From Muribaculaceae bacterium (GTDB lineage: Bacteria; Bacteroidota; Bacteroidia; Bacteroidales; Muribaculaceae): DNA of 64,000 bases. Shown here piece after piece: positions 15,370 to 24,533 of the stretch. Position numbers and translations under genes: made by a program. Within the stretch, counting starts at the first letter, position 1. Each line of letters begins with the position of its first letter. The stretch is from NCBI GenBank assembly GCA_017651515.1, contig JAGCCU010000067.1, forward strand, positions 25,998 through 89,997, in the 5' to 3' direction. Under the pieces are notes generated by a model. That model was not told the DNA's origin. It saw only the letters and a list, made by a program, of their open reading frames with translations, and ran no database searches.

Positions 15370-16539
15370 ATGAAATTCAACATTCAAAGTAAATTGCTTC
15401 TGTCGCATCTGACAGCTGTGAGTAAGGTTATCAGTAACAAGAATGCCTACGCTATTCTTGACAATTTCTTGTTCGAGCTCGAGGGCGAGCGTCTGGTTGT
15501 GACAGGCAGTGATATGGAGACTCGCATGACTACGACCATCGATGTGCCTGGAGCTGAAGGCAGTGGTCGTTTTGCTATCGATGTAAAGCGTATGCTCAAC
15601 CTGCTCAAGGAATTGCCTGATGCAGGCTTGACAATCGAAGTAGATGAATCAACCCTCGACGTGTCCATTACCTATCTAAACGGTAGTTTCAACATCGTTG
15701 CACTCAATGGTGATGACTATCCACTGAAGGCTCAGTCTGACGGCGAGACTCAGGTTTTGAAGTTGTCGTCTAAGGATGTCTGCGACGGAATACTTCACAC
15801 GTTGTTTGCAGTCGGTACCGATGAGATGCACCCACAGTTTATGGGTATTTTTTGGGACATCAAGGCCGATGGAATCACGTTTGTTGCTAGTGATTCGCAC
15901 AAGTTGGTACGCTATCAGAAGAATAATGTTACACCAAACATGGAGCGCACTTTCATTTTGCCAGCGAAGCCTGCATCCATTCTTAGCAACGTACTCGACA
16001 AGGCCGGCAAGGACGAAGTGGTGATAACCATCGAAGATACGAGCGCAACTTTCGAGTCGGGTGCTTATCAGCTCACATGCCGATTTATCAATGGCCGCTA
16101 TCCTAACTATAACAGTGTTATTCCACCCGACAATGACAAGGTGGTAGTAGTCGATCGTTTGACATTGCTCAATGCTCTGCGTCGCGTGGCAATTTTCGCC
16201 AATGTTGGTGGGCTGGTAAAACTTGACATCAATCCAAACGAAATCCTGCTCAATGCTCAGGACCTTGATCACTCAACCCGTGCCGAGGAGCGCATACAGT
16301 GCGAACTGGAAGGCAATTTCTCTACAGAGCCACAGTCATTCATGGGCGTTGAAGACAAGAAGGCCAGCCTGTTGACAATGGGCTTCAAGCACAGCGACGT
16401 GATTGAGGTGCTGAATAACATCGAATCTGACTCAGTGAATATCAAGCTGAAGGATTCAGCTCGTGCTGGTGTATTCTTGCCAAGCACTCAAGTTGAAGGT
16501 GAGGAATTGCTTATCCTGCAGATGCCAATGATGATTTAA
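15370..16539 (+). CDS. dnaN: DNA polymerase III subunit beta (sliding clamp)
   Basis: The 389-residue product forms the ring-shaped dimer that tethers DNA polymerase III to DNA. Three repeated clamp folds of about 120-130 residues each are visible; conserved stretches include the N-terminal KLLLSHL and NAYAILDNFLF, SDMETRM near residue 50, SDSHKLVRY near 175-183, RFINGRYPNY near 237-246 and the C-terminal LQMPMM. The length fits Bacteroidetes clamps. It heads a run of six genes on the plus strand to rlmB (22033), with a DnaQ-like exonuclease 25 bases downstream, so two replication genes are linked. It is not next to dnaA here, which is usual for Bacteroidales. Confidence 0.97.
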   Translation: MKFNIQSKLLLSHLTAVSKVISNKNAYAILDNFLFELEGERLVVTGSDMETRMTTTIDVPGAEGSGRFAIDVKRMLNLLKELPDAGLTIEVDESTLDVSITYLNGSFNIVALNGDDYPLKAQSDGETQVLKLSSKDVCDGILHTLFAVGTDEMHPQFMGIFWDIKADGITFVASDSHKLVRYQKNNVTPNMERTFILPAKPASILSNVLDKAGKDEVVITIEDTSATFESGAYQLTCRFINGRYPNYNSVIPPDNDKVVVVDRLTLLNALRRVAIFANVGGLVKLDINPNEILLNAQDLDHSTRAEERIQCELEGNFSTEPQSFMGVEDKKASLLTMGFKHSDVIEVLNNIESDSVNIKLKDSARAGVFLPSTQVEGEELLILQMPMMI

Positions 16540-16564
16540 TATTTCAATTCAAAACACAGCATAA

Positions 16565-17383
16565 ATGGAACTAAACCTGACGCGCCCAATCATCATCTTC
16601 GATGTGGAGTCTACGGGTTTGAATATTACGAAAGACCGAATTATTGAGTTGAGCTATATAAAGGTCTTTCCCGATGGTCATGAGCAGGAGCATACCTATC
16701 GTTTTAATCCAGGTATGCCAATTCCTGAGCAGGCTATTGCGGTTCATCACATTACCGATGATGATGTGCGCGATTGTCCCACGTTCCAACAAATGGCTCC
16801 GGAAATCGCGGCATTGTTTGAGGGTTGTGACATTGCAGGCTTCAACAGCAATCACTTTGATATTCCAATATTGGCGCAGGAGATGGCAAATGCCAACGTG
16901 AAATTTGATGTCAAGAGTTGTAAGTTCATAGATGTGCAGACCATCTACCACAAGAAGGAAAAACGCGACCTTGCCGCTGCATGCCTGTTCTATTGTGGCG
17001 TTGAGATGGAAAACCATCATGCCGCTGTCGCCGATACCCGCACAACGCTTAACGTCCTCAAGGCTCAGCTTGACCGTTATCCCGATCTTGAGAACAATGT
17101 CGATTTCTTGTCAAACTATTCGTCTTATTCGCGAAATGTGGATTTGGCAGGCAGGGTAGTGCTTAATGACGAGGGAAAACCTACGGTGAACTTTGGCAAA
17201 TACAAGGGTCAGGTACTTGACGATGTGTTGGAGAGAGACTGGGGATATGCCGGATGGGTGTTGAACAGTGATTTCTCGGAGGATACCAAGCAGGTATTCC
17301 GCGAAGCAAAGCAACGTGTTGATGAACGTCGTAAGATGAATGCCAAGCTTGAGAACCTCAAGGACAAGTTCAATGGCAAGTAA
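16565..17383 (+). CDS. DnaQ-like 3'-5' exonuclease (PolIII epsilon-like)
   Basis: A 272-residue DEDDh exonuclease. The three motifs are present: Asp13-Val-Glu15 in the first strand, the NHFDIPIL stretch near residues 98-105, and His152 with Asp157 (HHAAVADTRT). The exonuclease fold ends about residue 175; the C-terminal 80 residues contain a small module with NFGKYKGQVLDDVL and WVL, like the C-terminal extension of many Bacteroidetes epsilon homologues, then a charged helix. The likely role is proofreading together with PolIII or trimming of DNA ends. It is 25 bases behind dnaN and is probably cotranscribed. Confidence 0.9.
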   Translation: MELNLTRPIIIFDVESTGLNITKDRIIELSYIKVFPDGHEQEHTYRFNPGMPIPEQAIAVHHITDDDVRDCPTFQQMAPEIAALFEGCDIAGFNSNHFDIPILAQEMANANVKFDVKSCKFIDVQTIYHKKEKRDLAAACLFYCGVEMENHHAAVADTRTTLNVLKAQLDRYPDLENNVDFLSNYSSYSRNVDLAGRVVLNDEGKPTVNFGKYKGQVLDDVLERDWGYAGWVLNSDFSEDTKQVFREAKQRVDERRKMNAKLENLKDKFNGK

Positions 17384-17457
17384 CAGTCTGTTTTTTGCTA
17401 TTGGTTTTAAGTTCTTAGATATTTTATTCTTGTAATAGTGACGTAACTTCTGTATTC

Positions 17458-18666
17458 ATGCTTAAAGGGAAACATATAATTGTGGGCATTACTGGTGGAA
17501 TAGCTGCCTATAAGACTGCATCGCTTGTAAGGCTTTTTGTGAAAGCGGGCGCCGAAGTGCAGGTCATCATGACACCTAATGCTCGTGAATTCATCACTCC
17601 AGTTACTCTTTCCACTCTCAGTGGCAAGCCCGTAATAAGCGAGTTTTTTACTGCCAATACTGGACAATGGAACAGTCATGTGGATTTAGGCCTTTGGGCT
17701 GATGCGATGGTGGTTGCGCCAGCTACAGCCTCAACGATAGCTAAGATGGCAACTGGCGTTGCTGACAATATGCTCGTCACTACCTATCTTTCGGCTAAGG
17801 CTCCTGTATTTGTTGCTCCAGCTATGGATCTTGATATGATGCGTCATCCAAGCACGGTACGCAATATAGAGTTGCTGCGCAGCTATGGAAACCACATTAT
17901 TGAGCCAGCGGCCGGCGAACTTGCCAGTCACTTGATAGGCAAGGGTAGAATGGAGGAACCGGAGAATATTTTCAAGGTTCTTGACCGCTTCTTCGAACAG
18001 GCACAAGATCTTTCAGGCAAGAAAGTATTAATCACAGCTGGCCCTACTATCGAGCGTATTGACCCCGTGCGTTTCATCAGCAATTTTTCCAGTGGTAAAA
18101 TGGGCTTTGCCCTTGCTCGGGAATGTGCATGTCGTGGTGCTCAGGTGACTCTTGTTGCCGGACCGGTGAATCTAAAGGTGACACATCCGTCAATTGAACG
18201 TATTGACGTAGAAAGTGCCGTGCAGATGCATGATGCTGTGATGTCACGTTTTCCTGATACCGATGTTGCAATACTCTGCGCTGCAGTTGCCGATTATCGT
18301 GCTAAAAATATTGCAGATAAGAAGATTAAGCGTGAACACACCGATGTGCCTACTATTGAACTTGAGAAGAATCCAGATATCGCAAAGGCTACAGGTGAAG
18401 CAAAGCGTGATGGTCAAATTACCGTAGGGTTTGCTCTTGAGACCGATAATGAGCAGGTGAATGCTCAGGAAAAACTTGGGAAAAAGAACTTGGACATGAT
18501 TGTTCTTAATTCGTTGCGTGATCCGAATGCAGGTTTCGCCGTCGATACCAATAAAGTCACAATCATAAAACGCAATGGGAAAGTTGATGAATATGACTGC
18601 AAACCTAAAAGTGAGGTGGCTGTAGATATCGTCAACGAAATAGTTGAATTATTCAACAATAAGTGA
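17458..18666 (+). CDS. coaBC: Bifunctional phosphopantothenoylcysteine decarboxylase / phosphopantothenate-cysteine ligase
   Basis: A 402-residue enzyme for two steps of coenzyme A synthesis. The CoaC flavoprotein domain (about 1-185) has GITGGIAAYK near residues 9-18, the catalytic His74 in NSHVDL and the PAMDLDMM motif of the substrate lid. The CoaB domain (about 188-400) has TAGPTIERIDPVRFISN at its start, AAVADYR, and the EKNPDI motif with Lys304, all conserved in the family. Its stop overlaps a GTG of the next gene, and the DUF4835 and recN genes follow at once, an order common in Bacteroidales. The last enzyme of the same pathway, coaE, is at 24533. Confidence 0.97.
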   Translation: MLKGKHIIVGITGGIAAYKTASLVRLFVKAGAEVQVIMTPNAREFITPVTLSTLSGKPVISEFFTANTGQWNSHVDLGLWADAMVVAPATASTIAKMATGVADNMLVTTYLSAKAPVFVAPAMDLDMMRHPSTVRNIELLRSYGNHIIEPAAGELASHLIGKGRMEEPENIFKVLDRFFEQAQDLSGKKVLITAGPTIERIDPVRFISNFSSGKMGFALARECACRGAQVTLVAGPVNLKVTHPSIERIDVESAVQMHDAVMSRFPDTDVAILCAAVADYRAKNIADKKIKREHTDVPTIELEKNPDIAKATGEAKRDGQITVGFALETDNEQVNAQEKLGKKNLDMIVLNSLRDPNAGFAVDTNKVTIIKRNGKVDEYDCKPKSEVAVDIVNEIVELFNNK

Positions 18667-18671
18667 AAAAC

Positions 18672-19601
18672 ATGATTAAGAGAATATTATTAGCATTCAT
18701 ACTAGCGACGATGTCAATAGTTTCCTGGGCCCAGGAAGAAGCTCAGGAATTGAACTGCACCGTTGAGGTAAATGCCGGTAAGGTGTCAAATGCCAATAAG
18801 GAGGTATTCAAAACCCTTCAAGAAGCACTTAACGAGTATATGAACACCACCAAGTGGACCGATGCACAGTTTGGCTACAACGAGCGCATCGTGTGCAAGC
18901 TGTTCTTTACAATATCTGAATATGACGATGCAACTGGCCAGATGAAGGGAGATCTCCAGATACAATCGCAGCGTCCTGTATATAACAGCAACTACTTGAC
19001 TACATTGATTAACTTTAAAGACACCAAGATTGATTTCTATTATATGCCGAATGACCCATTGGTATATAACGAGACTGAAATGCAGAACAATCTCACCGCG
19101 ATTCTCAACTTCTATGCGTTTTTGATAATTGCTATCGATTTCGATTCATTTGCTCCTAATGGCGGAGATCCTTATTATGAAAAGGCTGCAAATGTAGTGA
19201 GAATGGCGCAAAGTACTGGCGAGACGGGCTGGAAGGCTTTTGAGGATTCAAAAAACCGTAGTGCCGTTCTGAGTGCTTATACTGACAAGCAGACATCAGG
19301 AATAAGGGAACTTATATACAATTACCATCGTCAAGGGCTAGACCAGATGGTGGTGAGTGTTGATAAAGGCCGTGCAACAATTACTAAGAATTTGGAAATA
19401 TTGAAGCAGATATACGATGTAAACTCAATGAGCGTCTGCCTATCGATGTTCAAGGATGCCAAGATGGATGAGTTGGTCAATATCTACAGCAAGGCAGGAA
19501 CAACTGAAAAAGAAAATGTTTTTGACCTTCTTTATCCTATTTATCCCACAGAACTAGACCGCCTGAACAAAATTAAAAAGGAGGAAGAGATATCTTTCTG
19601 A
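18672..19601 (+). CDS. DUF4835 family exported protein (PorD-like)
   Basis: A 309-residue exported protein. The ATG at 18672 begins a clean signal peptide (MIKRILLAFILATMSIVSWAQ); an in-frame GTG at 18663 overlapping the coaBC stop is an alternative start. The mature part has the DUF4835 pattern: LNCTVEVNAGKVSNANKEVF near the N terminus, NEYMNTTKW, FFTISEYD and a helical C-terminal half. The family is found in Bacteroidetes beside coaBC and recN. Some annotations call it PorD, a component linked to type IX secretion; I give this from memory and the sequence shows no catalytic motif. Two or more exported proteins in this window carry or may need such a system. Confidence 0.85.
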   Translation: MIKRILLAFILATMSIVSWAQEEAQELNCTVEVNAGKVSNANKEVFKTLQEALNEYMNTTKWTDAQFGYNERIVCKLFFTISEYDDATGQMKGDLQIQSQRPVYNSNYLTTLINFKDTKIDFYYMPNDPLVYNETEMQNNLTAILNFYAFLIIAIDFDSFAPNGGDPYYEKAANVVRMAQSTGETGWKAFEDSKNRSAVLSAYTDKQTSGIRELIYNYHRQGLDQMVVSVDKGRATITKNLEILKQIYDVNSMSVCLSMFKDAKMDELVNIYSKAGTTEKENVFDLLYPIYPTELDRLNKIKKEEEISF

Positions 19602-19608
19602 TGAGTGC

Positions 19609-21270
19609 ATGCTGAAATCACTGTTCATATCAAATTACGCCCTTATCGATGAACTTGAAATCAACTTCGACAAGGGCTTGAATATTATTACGGGAGAGAC
19701 AGGTGCTGGAAAGTCGATAATACTGGGAGCGTTGTCTCTAATTTTAGGAGAACGTGCTAACTTGCAGGCAATGCGCGATGAAAAGCGTAAGACAATAGTA
19801 GAGGCGGTATTTGACCTTAAAGGTTATAATTTGGAAAAGTTCTTCACCGAAAATGAAATAGATGACAATGGCAACGAGTGTATATTGCGTCGTGAAGTGA
19901 ATGCTAATGGACGTTCCAGGGCTTTTGTCAACGACTCGCCAGTGCAGTTGTCATTGCTGAAAGAACTTGCTACCAGACTGATTGATATCCATTCACAGCA
20001 CAGCAATATGCTACTTTCAAGCGAGCCGTTTCAACTCGCCATTCTAGACAATATTGCTGGAAATCAACAACTGTTGGAACAATACGAGGTCAAATATCGT
20101 GAATTGCGTATCACAGAAAACGAATTTGCTGAATTGCAAAAGTCACTGGCTCAATCACGTTCCGACGAAGACTACCTCCGTTTTCAGTACAATCAGCTTA
20201 ATGAACTAAACCTTGTGGAAGGTGAGGATGAAGAGCTTGAAAAGAAGCAGAGTCGATTGGCTAATGCATCTAGCTTAAAGGAACATCTGTGGAAGGTGCA
20301 GTCGTTGCTTGATGGAGAGAATGCCCCGGTAATAGAGTCTTTGAAACAAGCAGCACACCATATCGAGGCAGTTGAGCAGTCTTTGTCCGAACTTGAAGGA
20401 GTTGGTGACCGCTTGAACACTTCGATTATTGAACTTAAAGATATTTCCAGCACAGTGGCTCAGTTAACTGATGCTCTCAATGATGATCCCCAAGAGTTGG
20501 AGCGTGTTGAAAACCGTCTGAATGCTATATATACTCTTGAGAGAAAGCATAACGTGGATTCAGTTAATGCACTGATGGAATTACGAGATGAGTATGCTCA
20601 GAAACTATCAGCCATTGACAATAGTGATGTGAAGTTACAGGAAATCGAGTTAAGACTTCGTGAGTATCGTGACGAAGCTCTCGATATTGCCAATAAGCTT
20701 TCTCAATTACGCCGTAAGGCTGCAGTTGCTTTCGAGAGTCAACTAAAGAATCTGGCTATAAAATTAAGTCTAAAGAATCTCAATTTCATAGTCAATTTCA
20801 AGACGATAGATCTGAATACATCGGGATGCGACCATGTGGCGTTCCTTGTTTCGTTCAATAAGAACCAATTGCCGATGCTCGTTCGAGATACGGCTTCTGG
20901 TGGTGAGATTTCTCGCCTGATGTTGTGTATAAAAGCTATTGTGGCACAGAATATGAATCTACCAACCATGATTTTTGATGAGGTGGATACTGGTGTCTCT
21001 GGCGATACTGCAAGTATGGTGGGAGAGTTGATGAATGATATTTCACGTACAATTCAAGTTATTGCTATCACTCATCTTCCCCAGGTTGCAGCGCATGGAA
21101 ATATTCATTTCAAGGTATACAAGACCGATACGGCAGATGCCACAATCACTGGCGTGAAGTGTCTTGATGCAGAAGAGCGCATCATGGAGATTGCTCGCAT
21201 GCTCAGTGGACGTGAGCTAAATGATGCAGCCATTGAGAACGCAAAATCGCTGATAAATCAAAATAAATAA
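19609..21270 (+). CDS. recN: DNA repair protein RecN
   Basis: A 553-residue SMC-like ATPase for double-strand break repair. Walker A is GETGAGKS at 29-36; two coiled-coil arms fill about 155-385 and are rich in Glu, Leu and Gln; the signature SGGEISRLML and Walker B TMIFDEVDTGVSG lie near 430-470, followed by ITHLPQVA, the RecN-type switch. The length matches E. coli RecN (553). The ATG at 19609 is 7 bases after the stop of the DUF4835 gene. rlmB starts one base after its stop, so the two are almost certainly cotranscribed. Confidence 0.97.
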   Translation: MLKSLFISNYALIDELEINFDKGLNIITGETGAGKSIILGALSLILGERANLQAMRDEKRKTIVEAVFDLKGYNLEKFFTENEIDDNGNECILRREVNANGRSRAFVNDSPVQLSLLKELATRLIDIHSQHSNMLLSSEPFQLAILDNIAGNQQLLEQYEVKYRELRITENEFAELQKSLAQSRSDEDYLRFQYNQLNELNLVEGEDEELEKKQSRLANASSLKEHLWKVQSLLDGENAPVIESLKQAAHHIEAVEQSLSELEGVGDRLNTSIIELKDISSTVAQLTDALNDDPQELERVENRLNAIYTLERKHNVDSVNALMELRDEYAQKLSAIDNSDVKLQEIELRLREYRDEALDIANKLSQLRRKAAVAFESQLKNLAIKLSLKNLNFIVNFKTIDLNTSGCDHVAFLVSFNKNQLPMLVRDTASGGEISRLMLCIKAIVAQNMNLPTMIFDEVDTGVSGDTASMVGELMNDISRTIQVIAITHLPQVAAHGNIHFKVYKTDTADATITGVKCLDAEERIMEIARMLSGRELNDAAIENAKSLINQNK

Positions 21271-21271
21271 T

Positions 21272-22033
21272 ATGAAAACCGACGACCGACAATACATATT
21301 CGGTATTCGCCCAATTATCGAGGCAATTCAAGCCGGCAAGACAATAGACAGGCTGTTTGTCAGTAAGACTCTAAAAGGTGAGTTGATTGGAGAACTTCTG
21401 GAGGCAGCTCGTGCAGCTGAGGTACCTGTACAACGTGTGCCCGTTGAACGCATTGACAGAATAACTCGCAAAAACCATCAGGGTGTGCTGGCCACACTAT
21501 CGGCTGTTGAATACTATAAACTTGAGCAATTAGTGCCGATGTTTTATGAAAATGGTGAGAATCCTTTTGTAGTTGTGCTTGATGGCGTGACCGACGTGCG
21601 CAACTTCGGAGCAATTTCTCGTACTTGCGAATGTGCTGGTGTAAGCGCTATAGTTATTCCCGAGCGAGGAAGTGTGAGTGTAAATGCCGATGCCGTTAAA
21701 ACCTCGGCTGGAGCATTGAATTACCTGCCAGTGTGTCGCGAGAGTAATCTGGTGAGTGCTGTAAAATATTTGCGTAACAGTGGATTCAAGGTGGTTGGCA
21801 CAAGTGATCATAATGCTAGCGATTATACAAGCGTTGATTATACTGGCCCAGTAGCACTTATTATGGGCGCTGAGGACAGCGGCATTTCGGAGCCGATGAT
21901 GAAGTTGTGCGACGATAGAGTAGTGATTCCTGAATATGGTAACATACGTTCGCTGAATGTATCGGTTGCCGCAGGTGTAATGATATATGAAGTTGTGCGT
22001 CAGCGTAGAAATGACAACCAGGAAGTGGTTTGA
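21272..22033 (+). CDS. rlmB: 23S rRNA 2'-O-methyltransferase RlmB (SpoU/TrmH family)
   Basis: A 253-residue knotted methyltransferase, probably modifying a guanosine of 23S rRNA (G2251 in E. coli). The N-terminal substrate-binding domain (about 1-75) is followed by the SPOUT domain with its three motifs: DVRNFGAISRTCECAG near 110-125, ALIMGAEDSGIS near 190-201, and IPEYGNIRSLNVSVAAGV near 215-232. Target assignment rests on the family; other TrmH-family enzymes look alike. The start is one base from the recN stop. A promoter for nusB follows. Confidence 0.88.
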   Translation: MKTDDRQYIFGIRPIIEAIQAGKTIDRLFVSKTLKGELIGELLEAARAAEVPVQRVPVERIDRITRKNHQGVLATLSAVEYYKLEQLVPMFYENGENPFVVVLDGVTDVRNFGAISRTCECAGVSAIVIPERGSVSVNADAVKTSAGALNYLPVCRESNLVSAVKYLRNSGFKVVGTSDHNASDYTSVDYTGPVALIMGAEDSGISEPMMKLCDDRVVIPEYGNIRSLNVSVAAGVMIYEVVRQRRNDNQEVV

Positions 22034-22134
22034 TTTGTGTTAAGTTTACATTATTGTTGAATCCTGGATATTTCGAAATATGATTGCGGCTTAACAAAAT
22101 CATAATAAATCTTGCTTTTGTGTTTGCCTTTCAC

Positions 22135-22142
22135 TAATTTTG
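22135..22142 (+). promoter_or_regulatory. -7 box of the nusB promoter
   Basis: TAATTTTG at 22135-22142 with CTTG at 22111-22114 (20-base spacer) as a near match of the -33 box; ATG 22 bases downstream. Confidence 0.55.
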
Positions 22143-22164
22143 CACTGAAAATATTAGAAAGATA

Positions 22165-23091
22165 ATGATTAACAGAATACTGATAAGGGTTAAGGTGCTG
22201 CAGAATCTCTACAGCTATGTGCTGACACGTCCCGAACGTACGTTCTCACAGGCTCTTAAAGAACTTGACAAGAGTTTTGAAAAGTCTTATGAACTATATT
22301 TCTATATACTTAAGCTCATTGTTGAGCTTACCGATCTTCAAGAACGTAGATTGGATGATGCGAAGCACAAGTTTCTACCTACCGAGGAGGATTTGCATCC
22401 CAATCCTCGTTTCATCTACAACAGGCTGGCTCAGGCTTTGCGTGAAGACGAAACTTTTAACAAGTTCTGTAGAGATCACAATGTCAGTTGGCAAGATGAT
22501 GCCATTTTCCTGCGCATGATGCTTGAGAAGGTTCTCCAGAGCGATATATATAAAGAATATATGAATGGCGACATGGGAACAATCGAGGATGATTGTGAAG
22601 TGTGGCGTAAGCTGCTCAAGAATGTAATCCTTGAAGATGCCGATTTCGAGGAGAAGATTGAATCCATGTCTGTACACTGGAGCGTAGAGGATATCGACAT
22701 TATGGGACAGTTTGCCATCAAGACAACACGTCGCTTTCAGGAAAACTATGAGGGAGAAAAGTATGGTTCGCCCATACTGCCCATGTTCCACAACGATGAT
22801 GACCAGGAATTTGGAGAATTGCTATTCAGGTATTCAGTCGAGCAGATGGATGAAAATAATGAATTGATAGATAAGTTTGTGCGAAGCGACAAGTGGGACG
22901 CCGAACGCATTGCTCTTATGGATAGGCTCATAATGTGCATGGCAATAAGTGAGTTTAAGAGCTTTGTGCAGATTCCCGCTAATGTCACGATGAACGAATA
23001 CATTGAACTGGCAAAGGTGTTCAGTTCACCCAATAGCAGTGCGTTTGTCAACGGCATTCTCAATGCAGCTATCAAAAGTTTACATAGATAA
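22165..23091 (+). CDS. nusB: Transcription antitermination protein NusB (long Bacteroidetes form)
   Basis: A 308-residue protein, twice the length of E. coli NusB. The C-terminal part (about 170-305) is the NusB helical fold, with VRSDKWDAERIALMDRLIMCMAISEF and the closing VFSSPNSSAFVNGILNAA motif. The N-terminal 160 residues, starting MINRILIRVKVLQNLYSY, are a family-specific extension seen in Bacteroidetes. NusB binds boxA RNA with S10 and helps rRNA transcription. It heads the cluster nusB-yajC-ybbR-coaE. Confidence 0.92.
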   Translation: MINRILIRVKVLQNLYSYVLTRPERTFSQALKELDKSFEKSYELYFYILKLIVELTDLQERRLDDAKHKFLPTEEDLHPNPRFIYNRLAQALREDETFNKFCRDHNVSWQDDAIFLRMMLEKVLQSDIYKEYMNGDMGTIEDDCEVWRKLLKNVILEDADFEEKIESMSVHWSVEDIDIMGQFAIKTTRRFQENYEGEKYGSPILPMFHNDDDQEFGELLFRYSVEQMDENNELIDKFVRSDKWDAERIALMDRLIMCMAISEFKSFVQIPANVTMNEYIELAKVFSSPNSSAFVNGILNAAIKSLHR

Positions 23092-23170
23092 GAGTAAACA
23101 GATAATAGTTTGTCTAACTACTATGGCTATGTTGATTCATTACGGAATAAAAACTTTAAAATATTAATTT

Positions 23171-23497
23171 ATGATTTTATTACAAGCAGGAGCAGCCGCA
23201 GGAAGCGGCATGAGCAGTATATTGATGATTGTGGCCCTTATAGCCATCTTCTATTTCTTCATGATTCGTCCACAATCGCAGAAACAGAAGAAAATCAACA
23301 ATTTCCGTGCTGGATTGTCGAAAGGTGACAAAGTGATGACAGCCGGTGGTATTTACGGAAAGATCCGTGAAATAAAGGAAAAAACCGTGGTTTTGGAAAT
23401 TGCTGATGGTGTCCGCATTACAATCGACAAGGGTTCTATTTACGAGTCGATGCAGGATGTAGCTGATACGGGTAACGATCCTCAGGCTAACAAATAA
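23171..23497 (+). CDS. yajC: Preprotein translocase subunit YajC
   Basis: A 108-residue membrane protein that accompanies SecD/SecF. It has a Gly/Ala-rich N terminus, one membrane helix (about 16-36, MIVALIAIFYFFMIRP) and the cytoplasmic YajC domain with QSQKQKKI, KGDKVMTAGGIYGKI and the closing VRITIDKGSI. The signature FYFFMIRPQ is typical. It lies 79 bases after nusB and 61 before the YbbR-like gene. A frame-shifted open frame from 23110 over the same bases is a shadow. Confidence 0.95.
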   Translation: MILLQAGAAAGSGMSSILMIVALIAIFYFFMIRPQSQKQKKINNFRAGLSKGDKVMTAGGIYGKIREIKEKTVVLEIADGVRITIDKGSIYESMQDVADTGNDPQANK

Positions 23498-23558
23498 ATT
23501 TAGAAAAAATACAACTCCTATTCTTAGGTAGTCGTTTTCCTGATGCTGTTCAATTGCA

Positions 23559-24533
23559 ATGGGATTTATAGCCGATAAGATCAGGCAGTTGAAGCTATTC
23601 AGAATTGAATCGAGCAGGACGCGTTCCATCTTGCTCTATTCGGTTTTTGTGCTGATTTCTACTATTCTTTGGTGCTTTCTGACGTTGAACAACAGCATCA
23701 CCGTGGAATATGAACTGCCGGTAAAGATAATCAAGCCGGCAAACGTGAGATTCCTTAGTGAACTGCCTGATACTATCACTGTCACAGTGACCGATAAGGG
23801 GTCATCGTTGGTAAAACGCATACTCATGCCAAACCCTAAGCTTGAATTGCGTTTTGATGAATATACCGATGGTGAAAATACGTTCAAGGTAGACGCTGCC
23901 CAGTTGCGTCGTCTTATAGCACGCCAATTTGGAAGAACTGCTACATTTCAGACAATTCTTCCAGAGAACATAAATGTGCGTTATACCGACCAGCCCGGAA
24001 AGCGCGTGCCGGTTGTTCTTGATGTGGAAGTGGAACCCGCCTTGCTGCATACTCGCAATGGGGTGATTGAACGTGACCATGACTCGGTACTTGTCTTTGC
24101 TGACTATAAAACACTGAAAGATATAACTGAAGTTTATACTTATCATGTTAAAGAGACAGGGCTTACCGATACCTTGCGGCGGCGTGTGGCTATTTCTCCC
24201 ATTAGGGGGGCAGTCATGGAGCCACGCAGTATTGAGATTACTATCCCAATTGAAAAGCTAGTTACACGCTCTCAACGTGTGCCCATATCGGTACGAAATG
24301 CCCCAAATAATATCAATGTGGTGTTGTTTCCATCAAATGTTGATGTTACTTATCGTGCACCAATGAGTGAGATTCACAAAGAAGGTGTGCTTACTGTTGT
24401 CGTAGATTACAACAATATCAATTTAACTACCCCAGGCAATAAAGTCCCCATACAGGCTGGTGAGGTGCCAGGCGTTTACGAAGACGTGCGTCTGGCTATG
24501 GATAGTGTGGAATACATCATTGAAAAACACTGA
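23559..24533 (+). CDS. YbbR-like domain protein (CdaR-like)
   Basis: A 324-residue protein with one membrane helix at about 27-48 (SILLYSVFVLISTILWCFL) and a large extracytoplasmic part made of repeated YbbR beta domains of about 80 residues (about 50-125, 130-215, 235-310). In Firmicutes YbbR proteins (CdaR) regulate a diadenylate cyclase; in Bacteroidetes they sit between yajC and coaE as here, with unknown role. The stop codon shares bases with the ATG of coaE, implying translational coupling. No signal peptidase site is visible, so the helix probably stays as an anchor. Confidence 0.88.
   Translation: MGFIADKIRQLKLFRIESSRTRSILLYSVFVLISTILWCFLTLNNSITVEYELPVKIIKPANVRFLSELPDTITVTVTDKGSSLVKRILMPNPKLELRFDEYTDGENTFKVDAAQLRRLIARQFGRTATFQTILPENINVRYTDQPGKRVPVVLDVEVEPALLHTRNGVIERDHDSVLVFADYKTLKDITEVYTYHVKETGLTDTLRRRVAISPIRGAVMEPRSIEITIPIEKLVTRSQRVPISVRNAPNNINVVLFPSNVDVTYRAPMSEIHKEGVLTVVVDYNNINLTTPGNKVPIQAGEVPGVYEDVRLAMDSVEYIIEKH

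Noticed and set aside
23110-23328. 72-codon frame overlapping the start of yajC
   Set aside because: It is the other frame of a clear yajC gene and begins in the intergenic region.
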